DNA from: Torulaspora globosa
Taxonomy: Eukaryota; Ascomycota; Saccharomycetes; Saccharomycetales; Saccharomycetaceae
Length of the DNA: 64,000 bases
Assembly: GCF_014133895.1 (NCBI RefSeq)
Contig: NC_050731.1
Coordinates: forward strand, 186,001-250,000
Reading direction: 5' to 3'
The position numbers and the translations under genes are program-made. The number at the start of each line of letters is the position of its first letter. Position 1 is the stretch's first letter. Positions 27,896 to 37,176 of the stretch are shown here, in pieces. The notes beneath the pieces are model-generated. The model was not told where the DNA came from. It ran no database searches and saw only the letters and a program-made list of their open reading frames with translations.

Positions 27896-28612
27896 TTAAT
27901 TTCTGAGACACGAATCGAGAAGAAAAGAGTTCCAGCGATGCATTCTCACAAACAAGAGCTTATCATCTGTCAAATCCGAGAGTCTTCGCGGTATCTTAAC
28001 CTTGTTTCCCCTCAGGTACGATCCACCAAGTAGCGAAAAGGAGCATTGCTCATCCCTCAACGTGTTCTGTCTGCGCAGTTCCCTCTCATGGGCCTCTGCT
28101 ATATAAGATATCATCCGACCAAACCCACCGGTTATGAAGTTCCAATTCTCAGATATTCGCCGCATCGACGTTTTATGGTCCTTCGAATCAATTGTGAATA
28201 TCATGCAGTACCTTCTCTCATTTCCACGAGCATTCTCATCGTTCAACTTGAACCCTACCATCAAGTTCAGCCCACGTAGATCATCGTAGAAGACCACCGG
28301 AGTCCCATCGTAAGTCATAGTCTCTTCCGAGAAGCACCTTCGAATGATCAAGGTCAGAAGCTGATATCGCACCGATGAATATTGTGTAGAGACATAGCAA
28401 CGATTGGCAATATTGCTCTTCATAGAGCGTACTCCGCCGTGCAAATCACCAGGGAAATACATCGAGCAGGACTCGCAGTAGGAATCAGTGGGATAGTTGG
28501 GGACCAGCAGTTCATCGCCTGTAGAGCCAGGTGAACCTGCCTGCGTAACCATCAGAATTCTTGGCCCATGCTTATCACAGAAATGCGCCAAAGATATGAG
28601 CATAGACGCCAT
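27896..28612 (-). CDS. LST7: Lst7, folliculin homolog, TORC1 regulator
   Basis: 238 residues from the ATG at 28612 (MASMLISLAHFCDKHGPRI); 242 in S. cerevisiae. The N-terminal longin-type domain of folliculin is seen: SLAHFCDKHGPRILMVTQ (about 4-25), the paired cysteines YCESCSMYFP (about 45-56), then CYVSTQYSSVRYQLLTLIIRR. With Lst4 it forms the GTPase-activating complex for Gtr2 at the vacuole and so activates TORC1 on amino-acid refeeding. It lacks the C-terminal DENN half of animal FLCN, as in other yeasts. It lies convergent with ADE13 and divergent to VPS38; YGR057C holds the same place after RSC1. Confidence 0.88.
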   Translation of the reverse strand: MASMLISLAHFCDKHGPRILMVTQAGSPGSTGDELLVPNYPTDSYCESCSMYFPGDLHGGVRSMKSNIANRCYVSTQYSSVRYQLLTLIIRRCFSEETMTYDGTPVVFYDDLRGLNLMVGFKLNDENARGNERRYCMIFTIDSKDHKTSMRRISENWNFITGGFGRMISYIAEAHERELRRQNTLRDEQCSFSLLGGSYLRGNKVKIPRRLSDLTDDKLLFVRMHRWNSFLLDSCLRN

Positions 28613-28784
28613 CGGAATAAGTATATATATGCTAATGATCAAGCTATGGAAATTCTAAGCTTCATCTCTTGGTTTTTCGTATTATAATATAGAGAGCATC
28701 GCTTGCGAAACACTAAGAGACTATAGAGATGTGAAAGATCAACAAGTTTGAAAGCTTCCAGGACCCGGTGGCTTCAATGGGCAT

Positions 28785-30107
28785 ATGCCTTCGTATTTGC
28801 TGAGACGTAGACTTCGACATGTTCGCTCGATAGGAATCAATAACGTATCTGCAGCCATTGAAACGAAGTCGGAAAAAGTGGTGGTGCCATTCCCAGCATG
28901 TTTCCTGGCATTGCAATCGATGAAGGGTGAAGTTTTGTACGTCAGTGAGGTGCAGCGTGGTTTCATAAACACCGTTCAGTTCAACGAGTTGCCGAGGCTC
29001 GAACACTCAATCTCTCACATAATGCTGAGGATTATGGTTAAGGTACCTGAGCAATGCGGCCTTGCAAGTGCCATGAAACGAGATAGTTGGCTTGTTTTAC
29101 GGGAGTTCGAAGTGGATTTCAATAAATTACAGAGCATAGATCTTGAGGATCAACTGGAAGGCCACAATGTACCATTATTCGAGATGAATGACGGAGTCTA
29201 TACACTGCAGTGCCAGCCTGTGGTGAAGGCTACAGCGAACGACGACGCATACTTGCGACATAGGCGCAACGCCTCACGAAATCAGGTTCAGGAGTCGTTT
29301 TCGTATAATTCAGCGCTGAAGTTGAATATCATGGTAAGTTACAAAGCACAGGTTTTGCGAGAAATCCAGGAAACATCGAAGAAGCTTGAAAATGCTATCG
29401 ACTCTAATGGGAAACACAGTCGTTGGCAGATCGACTGTGTAAAGAGACATCTCGCGGATCTGAGGCAGTCATTCACTACAAAGAACGCATATTTGCGACA
29501 GTTGGACGAGGAACTCAAGAGCAGCATTGATCAATATCACAAAACTTCGACTCCGTCTCCAGATGGCCAATCCCTTCAAGAGTACTACGGGAATAACTAT
29601 CCCAATTTGATCAAGATCAAGGACCGTGTAGACTCTTTAAAGCTGAAAAAACTGAGCCGGCTCATCAGCATTTTTCAAACCACTTGCCTGTTTCAGAAGG
29701 AGATTGGTTTTATAGAGCATGAAAGTGCATGCATGGCAGGTGCTCCATATGAGAGGACGAAACTCAAATTAGTAGACCAAGAACGCGTTCTGGCAATAGC
29801 CTTGAGGTCGGACGCCGAAAGAAATATTATCAACACATGCTTGGGTTACTATTTGCTTTTCATCCAACTTACAGCAACGACAGTCTTCCAAATTGCTTTG
29901 CCATATCGCATGAAATTTAATGGAAGTACTTCCATGGTTGGCAATGGTTGTCTTTATTTTAATGATAATTCGTCAGCAAAACGTTCCGAGGCGCAGTTAG
30001 ATGCCATCGATTGCTTCAATAAGAATTTGATCCAAGTTATTCAGCGTTGGGAACACCATGTTTTAACACGAGCTGGTGATCAAATGTCTCGGATGGAGAG
30101 CCATTGA
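28785..30107 (+). CDS. VPS38: Vps38, subunit of PI3-kinase complex II (UVRAG-like)
   Basis: 440 residues (yeast Vps38 439). The N-terminal half is C2-like; a predicted coiled coil spans about residues 190-250 (EIQETSKKLENAIDSNG..., LADLRQSFTTKNAYLRQLDEEL), followed by the C-terminal BARA-like block (LALRSDAERNIINTCLGYYLLF). Vps38 links Vps34-Vps15-Vps30 to endosomes for carboxypeptidase Y sorting. The last 71 bases of the gene overlap the end of DCR2 on the other strand. Order YLR359W-YLR360W-YLR361C is conserved. Confidence 0.88.
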   Translation: MPSYLLRRRLRHVRSIGINNVSAAIETKSEKVVVPFPACFLALQSMKGEVLYVSEVQRGFINTVQFNELPRLEHSISHIMLRIMVKVPEQCGLASAMKRDSWLVLREFEVDFNKLQSIDLEDQLEGHNVPLFEMNDGVYTLQCQPVVKATANDDAYLRHRRNASRNQVQESFSYNSALKLNIMVSYKAQVLREIQETSKKLENAIDSNGKHSRWQIDCVKRHLADLRQSFTTKNAYLRQLDEELKSSIDQYHKTSTPSPDGQSLQEYYGNNYPNLIKIKDRVDSLKLKKLSRLISIFQTTCLFQKEIGFIEHESACMAGAPYERTKLKLVDQERVLAIALRSDAERNIINTCLGYYLLFIQLTATTVFQIALPYRMKFNGSTSMVGNGCLYFNDNSSAKRSEAQLDAIDCFNKNLIQVIQRWEHHVLTRAGDQMSRMESH

Positions 30108-31728
30108 GTCTCTTCCACGTGTAAATATTGCCCTCTTTCGTGTCGAGTTGGAAAGTCCTAATACGACGTTCAGTCCCACCATATCCCGCATAACCACCTT
30201 CGCCGGCACCTCCTCCAAAGCATAGCCATATTTTCTTGGAGGTGGAATCATCTAAAAGACAGTAATCGTTACAATGGTCATGACCACAACTCGTGATATC
30301 GACACCCAAGTAATTAAGAGTATCGATGCCTCCTGAATTGTATTTCGGAGCAGTCACACCTTCCTTAAGACTGCCTACGAAAGGGTTTCTGGTGCCAGGT
30401 GACCTTCGTGAGTCAATGTTCAAGTATTCAGGCAGCGGGATGTGAAAGAATGCCATAGAAAGATGAGCACTCTCATCCTCGGAAGCAGTAAGTTTCAACT
30501 TTTGGTCGTAGGATTGTCGCAAATAATCCCATTGAGCCTCTTTTATCCAATCATATCCGGGATAAACTTTACCCATTGTCGAATACTTATGGGAGTCCAA
30601 AAAGTATAGTGTGATTAACGCATTCTTACCGTTGGAGTCAAATACCTGGTGGAAGTAATTTCCCACTCCAAATGAGTTATCGGCCGTATCTTTTGGGCCG
30701 ATGGTAAACAACGAATATGGAAGAGTTCTCGCGAGCTTCGACAATTCCCATCTGGTTAAACTTCCTTCGTCATCGTGGTTTCCCCATATCAGTGCCCAGG
30801 GAATTTTCCGCTCAATTACTGGTGCCAAAGCCTTCATAAGGCTGGTCTCGGAATCCTGGATCGATTGGTCGCCCATGATCTGATCGCCTGTGTAAACGAC
30901 CATGTCTGGTGACTCTATATCAAGTACTTTCTCAATGAAATGCATTGTCTTTGAATCAGCATCACATTCCGCATGCTTTGGATATTCATCTCTACATTGG
31001 CTCTTTCCAGTCGCGAAATGCAAGTCTGCTAGCTGAACTATCTTGAACTTACCGTCCTCCTTGACTGTCAGACGTCGCACATGGTTTGCCGATTCAGGTA
31101 ACTTCAGGTATCTGTAAGTGAGATAACTCGGAAATCTTTTGTTTTCCACTTTCCAGGACTTGTCGAGGTGCCAATCTGGTCGAGGATCCAGACAGTCTTC
31201 GCCAAACAAGACGTTTATGCCGCTCAGGATGGGCTTATCTTGACTCACCGCAGCCAAGGATAACGGCTCGAGCGATATGTGTAAGTTGTCAACCATCTTC
31301 GTTCCACCAGAGTTACCCACAGATGTCACTATATTGAAATCTCTCAAAACTTCTTCATCCAGCTCGGAAACAAACGATAACGGCAGCACATCGTAGAACA
31401 GAAACTCAGATGTTCCAAACCATCGATATCCCAGAGAGCTTTTCAGATCTTTTCGTATTATCTTTCTGGTAGTGTATGCTGTATTCACCACAGCCGCCTG
31501 TCTCGTGCCGTAGCAATGGTTCCAAAGTCTTCCAACATGGAAGCAGTCAATCTTGCCGACATTTACCACAATCTGGCTCCCCAGATCCTCTTCTTTGACG
31601 TCTCCATTGACGGACTCAGGCGTTGTACCTTGTCGCCTAGAGTAGAGGCTCTGAATGACGCATTTTAGCACCACAATCCCCAGTAAGTAGGTCAGATACC
31701 GCCAGTACCTCCTTGAAAGCCAGCGCAT
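30037..31728 (-). CDS. DCR2: Dcr2 calcineurin-like phosphoesterase
   Basis: 563 residues (578 in S. cerevisiae). A single membrane anchor lies at about residues 9-27 (YWRYLTYLLGIVVLKCVIQSL). The metallophosphatase motifs are complete: QLADLHFA, VYTGDQIMG, IWGNHDDEG and SCGHDHCND. Dcr2 dephosphorylates Sic1 to promote mitotic exit/G1 entry and acts on Ire1 in the unfolded-protein response. Its last 71 bases overlap the VPS38 coding end tail-to-tail. The C-terminal motif IYTWKRLNGSP is conserved, so the overlap is unlikely to come from a wrong stop. Confidence 0.92.
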   Translation of the reverse strand: MRWLSRRYWRYLTYLLGIVVLKCVIQSLYSRRQGTTPESVNGDVKEEDLGSQIVVNVGKIDCFHVGRLWNHCYGTRQAAVVNTAYTTRKIIRKDLKSSLGYRWFGTSEFLFYDVLPLSFVSELDEEVLRDFNIVTSVGNSGGTKMVDNLHISLEPLSLAAVSQDKPILSGINVLFGEDCLDPRPDWHLDKSWKVENKRFPSYLTYRYLKLPESANHVRRLTVKEDGKFKIVQLADLHFATGKSQCRDEYPKHAECDADSKTMHFIEKVLDIESPDMVVYTGDQIMGDQSIQDSETSLMKALAPVIERKIPWALIWGNHDDEGSLTRWELSKLARTLPYSLFTIGPKDTADNSFGVGNYFHQVFDSNGKNALITLYFLDSHKYSTMGKVYPGYDWIKEAQWDYLRQSYDQKLKLTASEDESAHLSMAFFHIPLPEYLNIDSRRSPGTRNPFVGSLKEGVTAPKYNSGGIDTLNYLGVDITSCGHDHCNDYCLLDDSTSKKIWLCFGGGAGEGGYAGYGGTERRIRTFQLDTKEGNIYTWKRLNGSPSETFDHQLVLKHGVPNAE

Positions 31729-31888
31729 ATCCAGCGATCCGTTTTTGTAGCTCTCCCATCAGCCGACTCTGTACCAATCTTCTTCACATCAGCTTCTCGA
31801 TGACTATCACAAACACACCGACACGCGAAACATAAAGGCCTAATCCAACGATCCCTGCCTTGCTATATATCATTACACATTCAAACAA

Positions 31889-32149
31889 CTAATCTTTCCC
31901 TACAGGTTGTCTCTCATCCGACTGCGGTCTATGATCGTTCCTAAGCAGGCCACCAGCATTTCCGCCAGGCTGGTCTCCTAGCACTTTCCGCTCGAATGTG
32001 CCTCCGTGAATCACCGTGTGGGGTCTCCTCAGGGTTTCAGGGTCAAATTCCTTGACCTTACCACCTCTCTCAAGGACTATCTTTGGTTTCTCTTCAGCAG
32101 TTCCACTGCTGCCTCCCAACACTTCCTTCTGCGATTCAGTACCACTCAT
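31889..32149 (-). CDS. YLR361C-A: Small conserved protein of unknown function (YLR361C-A family)
   Basis: 86 residues starting MSGTESQKEVLGG. Conserved-looking core IVLERGGKVKEFDPETLRRPHTVIHGGTF (given as landmarks: about residues 24-52), with a Gly/Asn-rich tail. Highly polar with no membrane segment, probably disordered. It occupies the same place as YLR361C-A, between DCR2 and STE11, and is divergent to STE11. Function unknown. Confidence 0.8.
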   Translation of the reverse strand: MSGTESQKEVLGGSSGTAEEKPKIVLERGGKVKEFDPETLRRPHTVIHGGTFERKVLGDQPGGNAGGLLRNDHRPQSDERQPVGKD

Positions 32150-32380
32150 CTCTTGATCTAGCAACTCGACGTGGAGCTCCTAGAGGGACGAAATGGCCCT
32201 CGGATGCCTCTTCCTGGTCTCTTATATACTGTCCTTCAAGAAGGGCTATACCATTAGCGTATACACGTGATGGTAGCGTACTAAGGCTTAGGATCTTTAT
32301 AAGATGTGGCAGCTTAAGACTTGATTCAGCATTCGATAGCTTTGGTTTCGTTGCTTGGTGCTCAGTCCAGCTGGTCAGTG

Positions 32381-34420
32381 ATGGGAGAGACTGCTGTTGA
32401 TGCCCGTTTTGTGAAGGCATTTCTGGAGAGCCTTCAATGCGAGCGCTATTTGGATAGGTTTGTTGAGTGCAGGTTGCTTACACCAAAAGAGCTACGGTTT
32501 TTGGATCGAGAGGTGCTGGCAGCACTGGGAGTGACGAAACTTGGAGACCGGCTCCGGATTCTACATAAGGCTAAACAATTGAATAACACTAAGCCGAGTA
32601 AAGAATGTGCTGATGAATTGAATGAGGTTATCAGAAAGATTGGCTCTCTCTCTACTTCTGGACCGACCAGTAACGAGGAACTGATTACGGAGAAACACTC
32701 AGTGATATTTATCCTGAACGATGGATCTGCCAAGATGGTCAACGTGAATGGATGTTTCAACGCCGACTCAATTAAGAAAAGACTTATCAAAAAACTGCCG
32801 ACAAAAGGTGAGGATGATGAAGCTTCCGCGGTGCAGAGCTACGACGTGTTTGTTGTCGATTACGTGAAAAATGTGCTCCATCTGCTTTATGACGTCGAGT
32901 TGGTTACGATCTGTCATTCTGCTGACCGCCTGGAGAAGAATCGGCTGATCTTTGTTTCCAAGGATCAGGCACCGAGCGACAAAGCTATTCTTACTTCGAA
33001 GAAACTTTATCTGAAGACTTTGAGCGCCTTGCATGCTTCCTCGTCTCAGGCAGGCGGCAGAGGACCAGTATCTGCCATCGGTTCCACACCTCATCTCACA
33101 GTGGAGAACGGTAAGGAAAAAATTCGCAAAATCTTCAACCAAAGGCCTCCCAGCGAGCTTATATCTACCAATCTGGCCGGATATTTCCCCCACGCCGATA
33201 TGAAGAGGTTGGAAAAGACCCTCAAAGAATCGTTTCGACAATCTGCGAGATTGTCAACAATCCAGGGACGAGTGCCCAGCAAGGAGTCGAATAAGGTGGG
33301 CGATATATTGCTAAACCACTCAAATGCGGTAGACTTTGCCCTGCTGCACAGTTTGGACCATCATTCCGGCCACAAGGAACAGGAGGGTTTGAAGTTGACT
33401 GGCCGTTCATCAACAAGGAAGGCTGAAAGTAGCCGCACTGAACCACAGAATGATGATCGCATAAAGCTGTGGAGCTACGACTCCGATGAGAAGGGTGAGG
33501 AAGATCCCGACAACGAAATTGTTTCGCTACCAACGAAAATGGCTACGCCGAAAACGTGGCTCAAAGGCGCCAGGATCGGGTCAGGCAGTTTTGGTACTGT
33601 GTTTCTAGGCATGAACGCTCGCACAGGTGAGCTGATGGCGGTCAAACAAGTTGAATTACAATCTAGCGCCTTTGCTGCGGGGATCGTTGGACCCCCAGAC
33701 CATAAGAACGATTTCCAGCAAGAACAGAAGCTGAAGAATGCGTCTCGCATACACAGAAAGATGATTGATGCTCTGCAGCACGAAATGAATCTACTGAAGG
33801 AACTCAACCACGACAACATAGTGAAATACTTCGGGTCTTCCCAGGAGGGAGGAAACCTAAACATCTTCCTCGAGTACGTCCCCGGTGGATCGGTCTCGTC
33901 GATGCTCAACAGCTATGGTCCGTTCGAGGAGTCTCTGATTACTAACTTCACAAGGCAGATCCTAATCGGCGTCGTCTACTTACACAAGAAAAACATCATC
34001 CATATCAAGGGTGCCAACATTCTGATCGACATCAAGGGCTGCGTAAAGATCACCGACTTTGGTATCTCTAAAAAGTTATCGCCTTTGAACAAGCTGCAGG
34101 ACAAGAGGGCATCATTGCAAGGTTCCGTCTACTGGATGGCGCCGGAGGTTGTCAAGCAGGCAGCGACCACCGAGAAGGCAGATATCTGGTCAACAGGCTG
34201 CGTGGTGATTGAAATGTTCACCGGTAGGCATCCGTTCCCAGATTTTTCTCAGATGCAAGCGATTTTCAAGATCGGCACCAGCACTACTCCAGAAACACCA
34301 TCCTGGGCGACTGACGAAGGAAAAGACTTCCTGGAAAAGACATTCCAGCTGGATTACAAGAAAAGGCCAAGCGCAGCTGAACTATTGCAACATCGATGGT
34401 TGGATACTCGAATCCTATAA
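32381..34420 (+). CDS. STE11: Ste11 MAPKKK, with the catalytic HRD Arg-Asp missing
   Basis: 679 residues from [16 protein letters not shown] (S. cerevisiae 717). Order: SAM domain (about 8-65; binds Ste50), Ras-association/CBD region (about 105-190), autoinhibitory linker, kinase domain (about 388-679). The Gly loop [12 protein letters not shown], Lys422 in [11 protein letters not shown] at Asp559 and a normal APE (WMAPEVVKQ) are present. The catalytic loop, which should read [14 protein letters not shown], reads [12 protein letters not shown]: Arg and Asp are gone between bases 34003 and 34004, an in-frame loss of 6 bases. Asp of HRD is the catalytic base, so this allele should be kinase-dead. 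Ste11 drives the mating, filamentous and Sho1-HOG MAPK cascades. Either a real loss or a sequence error; the rest of the gene looks under normal constraint. Confidence 0.95.
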   Translation: MGETAVDARFVKAFLESLQCERYLDRFVECRLLTPKELRFLDREVLAALGVTKLGDRLRILHKAKQLNNTKPSKECADELNEVIRKIGSLSTSGPTSNEELITEKHSVIFILNDGSAKMVNVNGCFNADSIKKRLIKKLPTKGEDDEASAVQSYDVFVVDYVKNVLHLLYDVELVTICHSADRLEKNRLIFVSKDQAPSDKAILTSKKLYLKTLSALHASSSQAGGRGPVSAIGSTPHLTVENGKEKIRKIFNQRPPSELISTNLAGYFPHADMKRLEKTLKESFRQSARLSTIQGRVPSKESNKVGDILLNHSNAVDFALLHSLDHHSGHKEQEGLKLTGRSSTRKAESSRTEPQNDDRIKLWSYDSDEKGEEDPDNEIVSLPTKMATPKTWLKGARIGSGSFGTVFLGMNARTGELMAVKQVELQSSAFAAGIVGPPDHKNDFQQEQKLKNASRIHRKMIDALQHEMNLLKELNHDNIVKYFGSSQEGGNLNIFLEYVPGGSVSSMLNSYGPFEESLITNFTRQILIGVVYLHKKNIIHIKGANILIDIKGCVKITDFGISKKLSPLNKLQDKRASLQGSVYWMAPEVVKQAATTEKADIWSTGCVVIEMFTGRHPFPDFSQMQAIFKIGTSTTPETPSWATDEGKDFLEKTFQLDYKKRPSAAELLQHRWLDTRIL

Positions 34421-34539
34421 GTTAACTAGCGGTAACACGTGATCTTATATATAGAGCATCAAGTACTGGCTAAGTAGTCGTAACTGATATGGTATGAAGT
34501 CGTTGACTGACGAGTGGCATACTATAGCGAAGGCTTCAG

Positions 34540-35623
34540 ATGTGCCCTAAGAAGTTGAACTATGCTGCCGGCGATGATCTGATGGTATGTTTATGGACAA
34601 GGCATGAAGACGCTTTCCTGAAAGTGTTGACAGAGAACTAACGAATCAGAACAGCTATATGCGACGCCAAAGGAAGCAATGAGGGAGAGTAAACGTAGGA
34701 TGGACGAAGAGAAACTGAGAAGACAACAAAAACACGAGCTCAAGGCTGGACGTGCCCGAGTGGATCCCAGCATACACACTCCGCCAATAGGCGCTGCGTC
34801 GAACTTTAACGGCAACGGGACCAATTTCCAAAACAACTATGGATCATATAATAGTCCTAGATATGATGTTAGGCCGACAGCTCCATCACAGATGAATGCG
34901 TATGCAACTGCGGGACCTAGTTCTACAGGAAGCACCGGAAGCAGGCCCAGACCGCCTTCTGTGACTGCTCAATTTCCTGCGAGAATAACGCCGCCGCCGC
35001 AGCGTATTGTCAGCTCACCTCCAAATTTATCCAGTCCAGCAACTTCCGGCTCAAGGAGCTCAGTTGAAGCCATCGAGGACTCAAAAGATGTACGAATCGC
35101 AACACAGCTGTTTGCCAACCACGATATCAAGAAAAAAGGAAGACTGACCGCGGAAGAGCTTCAAAATCTGTTGCAGAATGACGATAATACACATTTTTGT
35201 ATATCAGCTGTCGACGCCCTGATAAACCTATTCGGTGCCTCTAGATTCGGGACTATCAATCAGGCGGAATTCATTTCGTTGTACAAGAGGGTAAAGAACT
35301 GGCGGAAGATCTATGTCGACAATGATATAAACGGTTCATTCACGATATCGGTCAGCGAGTTCCACAACTCGCTACAGGAGCTCGGATACCTAGTGCCGTT
35401 CGAAATTAGCGAGAAACTGTTCGATCAATACGCAGAGTTTATGAATCAGAGCGTCAACGGTAAAGAGCTTAAGTTTGACAAGTTTGTGGAGGCGTTAGTG
35501 TGGCTCATGAGGTTAACAAAGACTTTTAGGAGATACGATCTCAATCAAGAAGGCATAGCAACCATCCATTACAAGGATTTTATCGATCAAACGCTCTATC
35601 TCGGGCGCTTTCTGCCGCATTAG
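34540..35623 (+). CDS. PEF1: Pef1 penta-EF-hand protein (ALG-2/peflin family), two exons
   Basis: Join of 34540-34584 and 34655-35623, 337 residues (335 in S. cerevisiae). Exon 1 encodes MCPKKLNYAAGDDLM and exon 2 opens LYATPKEAMRES, together matching the yeast N-terminus MCAKKLKYAAGDD..YATPKEAM. Reading through the intron hits a stop. A Gln/Pro/Ser-rich disordered region (about 40-165) precedes the EF-hands, which run from about residue 170 to the end (loops such as NHDIKKKGRLTAEEL and DNDINGSFTISVSEF). Pef1 is a calcium-binding protein of the bud neck and bud site, needed for polar growth and resistance to cation stress. The last hands are degenerate. It follows STE11 here and is YGR058W in S. 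cerevisiae. Confidence 0.88.
34585..34654 (+). other. PEF1 intron (70 bases)
   Basis: Donor GTATGT at 34585, branch-like AACTAAC at 34636-34642 (one base off TACTAAC), acceptor CAG ending at 34654. Splicing joins codon 15 to codon 16 in phase 0 and restores the conserved N-terminus. Confidence 0.85.
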
Positions 35624-36405
35624 ATTATGCTCGAAGAATACCAGTACAGCTTTTCGCCCAGCGAGGAAACGCACTGATGTTTGGCCAAGCGGGATCGTAG
35701 GCCTTACCGTCATTCAACTTCGGCTCAAGACAGCGGCTCTGAACACCAACATATGTAACAAGAGATCCCGAAATGTTTATGCGCAAGGCTTCGCCCCGCG
35801 AGCTAAAAGTAAGAGATTGTATGCATCTACGCTTCCGATCAGGTTCTTGATCTTCAATCGGTAGACAGTGCTAATTGAAGCATCCCCGAGTGAAGGCCGC
35901 AGAGCCTGTAGTAAATACATAGGTCAAACCCTTCTTACCCTAAACAAAATCTTACAAGTCACCCGGTCTTTATCAGAATATATTTTTTCAGCTATTTAAG
36001 ATGCCAAGACCAGGCATTTCGACTAAACTCTTGAGCGATCTCTGGTGTACTGGGCAACCTTGAGATTCAGTAGACCAATTCAATCGAGAATTGGACGGAA
36101 ATGCTTGCTGCATTAAAGTCTTAGTGGGCAAATTTTTCGTCTCTCGGCTCAGCTTTGATTTTACATGATGAATACTTACTTTACCTTTTTTTCTGGCATC
36201 TCTAATGTTAGAATGTGAAGTTTAAGTACTATCCATTCGATGAATATACCCATTGACAATTATCTGACCAAACCAAAGCCAAAGCAGTAAATCTGTAATT
36301 CCCCGCCTTGAAGCCCTCGAGAAGAGTATCCTGTTCTTGGGGCTTGCCGCAATCGCAACGTGTCCCTGCCGTAATGGATATATGAAGCTGCCCTATCGCT
36401 TAGTC
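35624..36405. other. PEF1-NMD4 intergenic region
   Basis: 782 bases. It contains the snR48 gene at 36158-36279. The remainder (35624-36150) has no recognisable gene. A tRNA-like box A at 35682-35693 has no matching box B or anticodon stem. The septin gene SPR3 (YGR059W), which lies here in S. cerevisiae, is absent. Confidence 0.6.
36158..36279 (+). ncRNA. snR48: C/D box snoRNA snR48 (2'-O-methylation guide for 25S rRNA)
   Basis: C box ATGATGA at 36165-36171, D box CTGA at 36264-36267, an internal C'-like CGATGAA at about 36238-36244, and flanking GCTTTG (36152-36157) with CAAAGC (36274-36279) that can close a terminal stem. The key evidence is the guide TTTTCTGGCATCTCTA at 36189-36204, which pairs over 16 bases (one G-U) with the 25S segment UAGAGGUGCCAGAAAA containing G2791 and G2793, the two sites assigned to snR48. 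C-to-D spacing (about 100) fits the 113-base yeast RNA. The rRNA segment and numbering are from memory. The D' box after the guide is degenerate. In S. cerevisiae snR48 lies just upstream of ERG25 on the same strand; here NMD4 lies between. Confidence 0.85.
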
Positions 36406-37176
36406 TCATGGTGACCACAGTTCACCACGACCCCTGGGTGCATAGAGAGTTTTCTCAAAATTGGTCTTCACTACACGTTGGCCCTGTTTGGTGGTCTCTT
36501 CCGTAATTCCGCTCTTCACAATGACATCGTTAAATTTCTTGCTCTGTTTGTACTGCTTTGCGTTCATCTCTTTGGTCAGAGCTGAATCAGCATCGACCAA
36601 GGAACACCACGGAATTCTGCAGATATTCGCCAGATTTCTCACTTGCGGGTCCTCAGTGATCAAAATCCACTTCAAGCCATCGGCCCCGTCGTCGAATTGA
36701 CACTTGTAAAGACAACTCTTGACCAAATCCTTCAGTCTCTTCGGTAGCTTATTCAAAGTCTCCAGGTCCTTGGGATTGTCTCCGACAAACGCCAACACTT
36801 CCGACCATGCAAGGATATCTGGGATATCTGGGAACTCGATAATAAGCTCAAGGTTTGCACCTGGATGATCATGTATGTTGTCGATGAATTTCAAAGACTC
36901 ACGAGCCACAAAACTTTTACGCTTGTATCTCAAGAAGTCTAGCTCATTCAAGGTAAAAGTTGGAATATAAAGTCTCAACGTAGTCGTTTTCGGACACTCA
37001 AGACACCATCTCTTGATGTTGCCCAGACCTTTTTCGAACGATGAGGCCTCCACGACGAAATTGTACGCATTTCTCGAGATCGGTGACTCGACCGCTTCCG
37101 TCCCAGCGGCTGGTTGCTTGACCATCTGCAATATAGTCCTCGAAAACCACCACTTCGCCGACCATTCAGTGCTCAT
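36406..37176 (-). CDS. NMD4: Nmd4, PIN-domain factor in nonsense-mediated decay
   Basis: 256 residues (218 in S. cerevisiae). From about residue 37 it follows yeast Nmd4: NFVVEASSFEKGLGNIKRWC, then LYIPTFTLNELDFLRYKRKS, then WILITEDPQVRNLANICRIP, ending GRGELWSP. The first roughly 36 residues are an extra N-terminal stretch; an internal Met near residue 18 is an alternative start. The PIN fold has Glu in place of the first catalytic Asp (VVEAS for IIDAS), so it is probably not a nuclease. It binds the Upf1 helicase domain. It is divergent to ERG25, joining YLR363C and YGR060W. Confidence 0.85.
   Translation of the reverse strand: MSTEWSAKWWFSRTILQMVKQPAAGTEAVESPISRNAYNFVVEASSFEKGLGNIKRWCLECPKTTTLRLYIPTFTLNELDFLRYKRKSFVARESLKFIDNIHDHPGANLELIIEFPDIPDILAWSEVLAFVGDNPKDLETLNKLPKRLKDLVKSCLYKCQFDDGADGLKWILITEDPQVRNLANICRIPWCSLVDADSALTKEMNAKQYKQSKKFNDVIVKSGITEETTKQGQRVVKTNFEKTLYAPRGRGELWSP

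Noticed and set aside
35675..35747. tRNA-like segment with a perfect box A (35682-35693) and a partly matching acceptor pair
   Set aside because: No GGTTCGANNCC box B and no anticodon stem can be formed.
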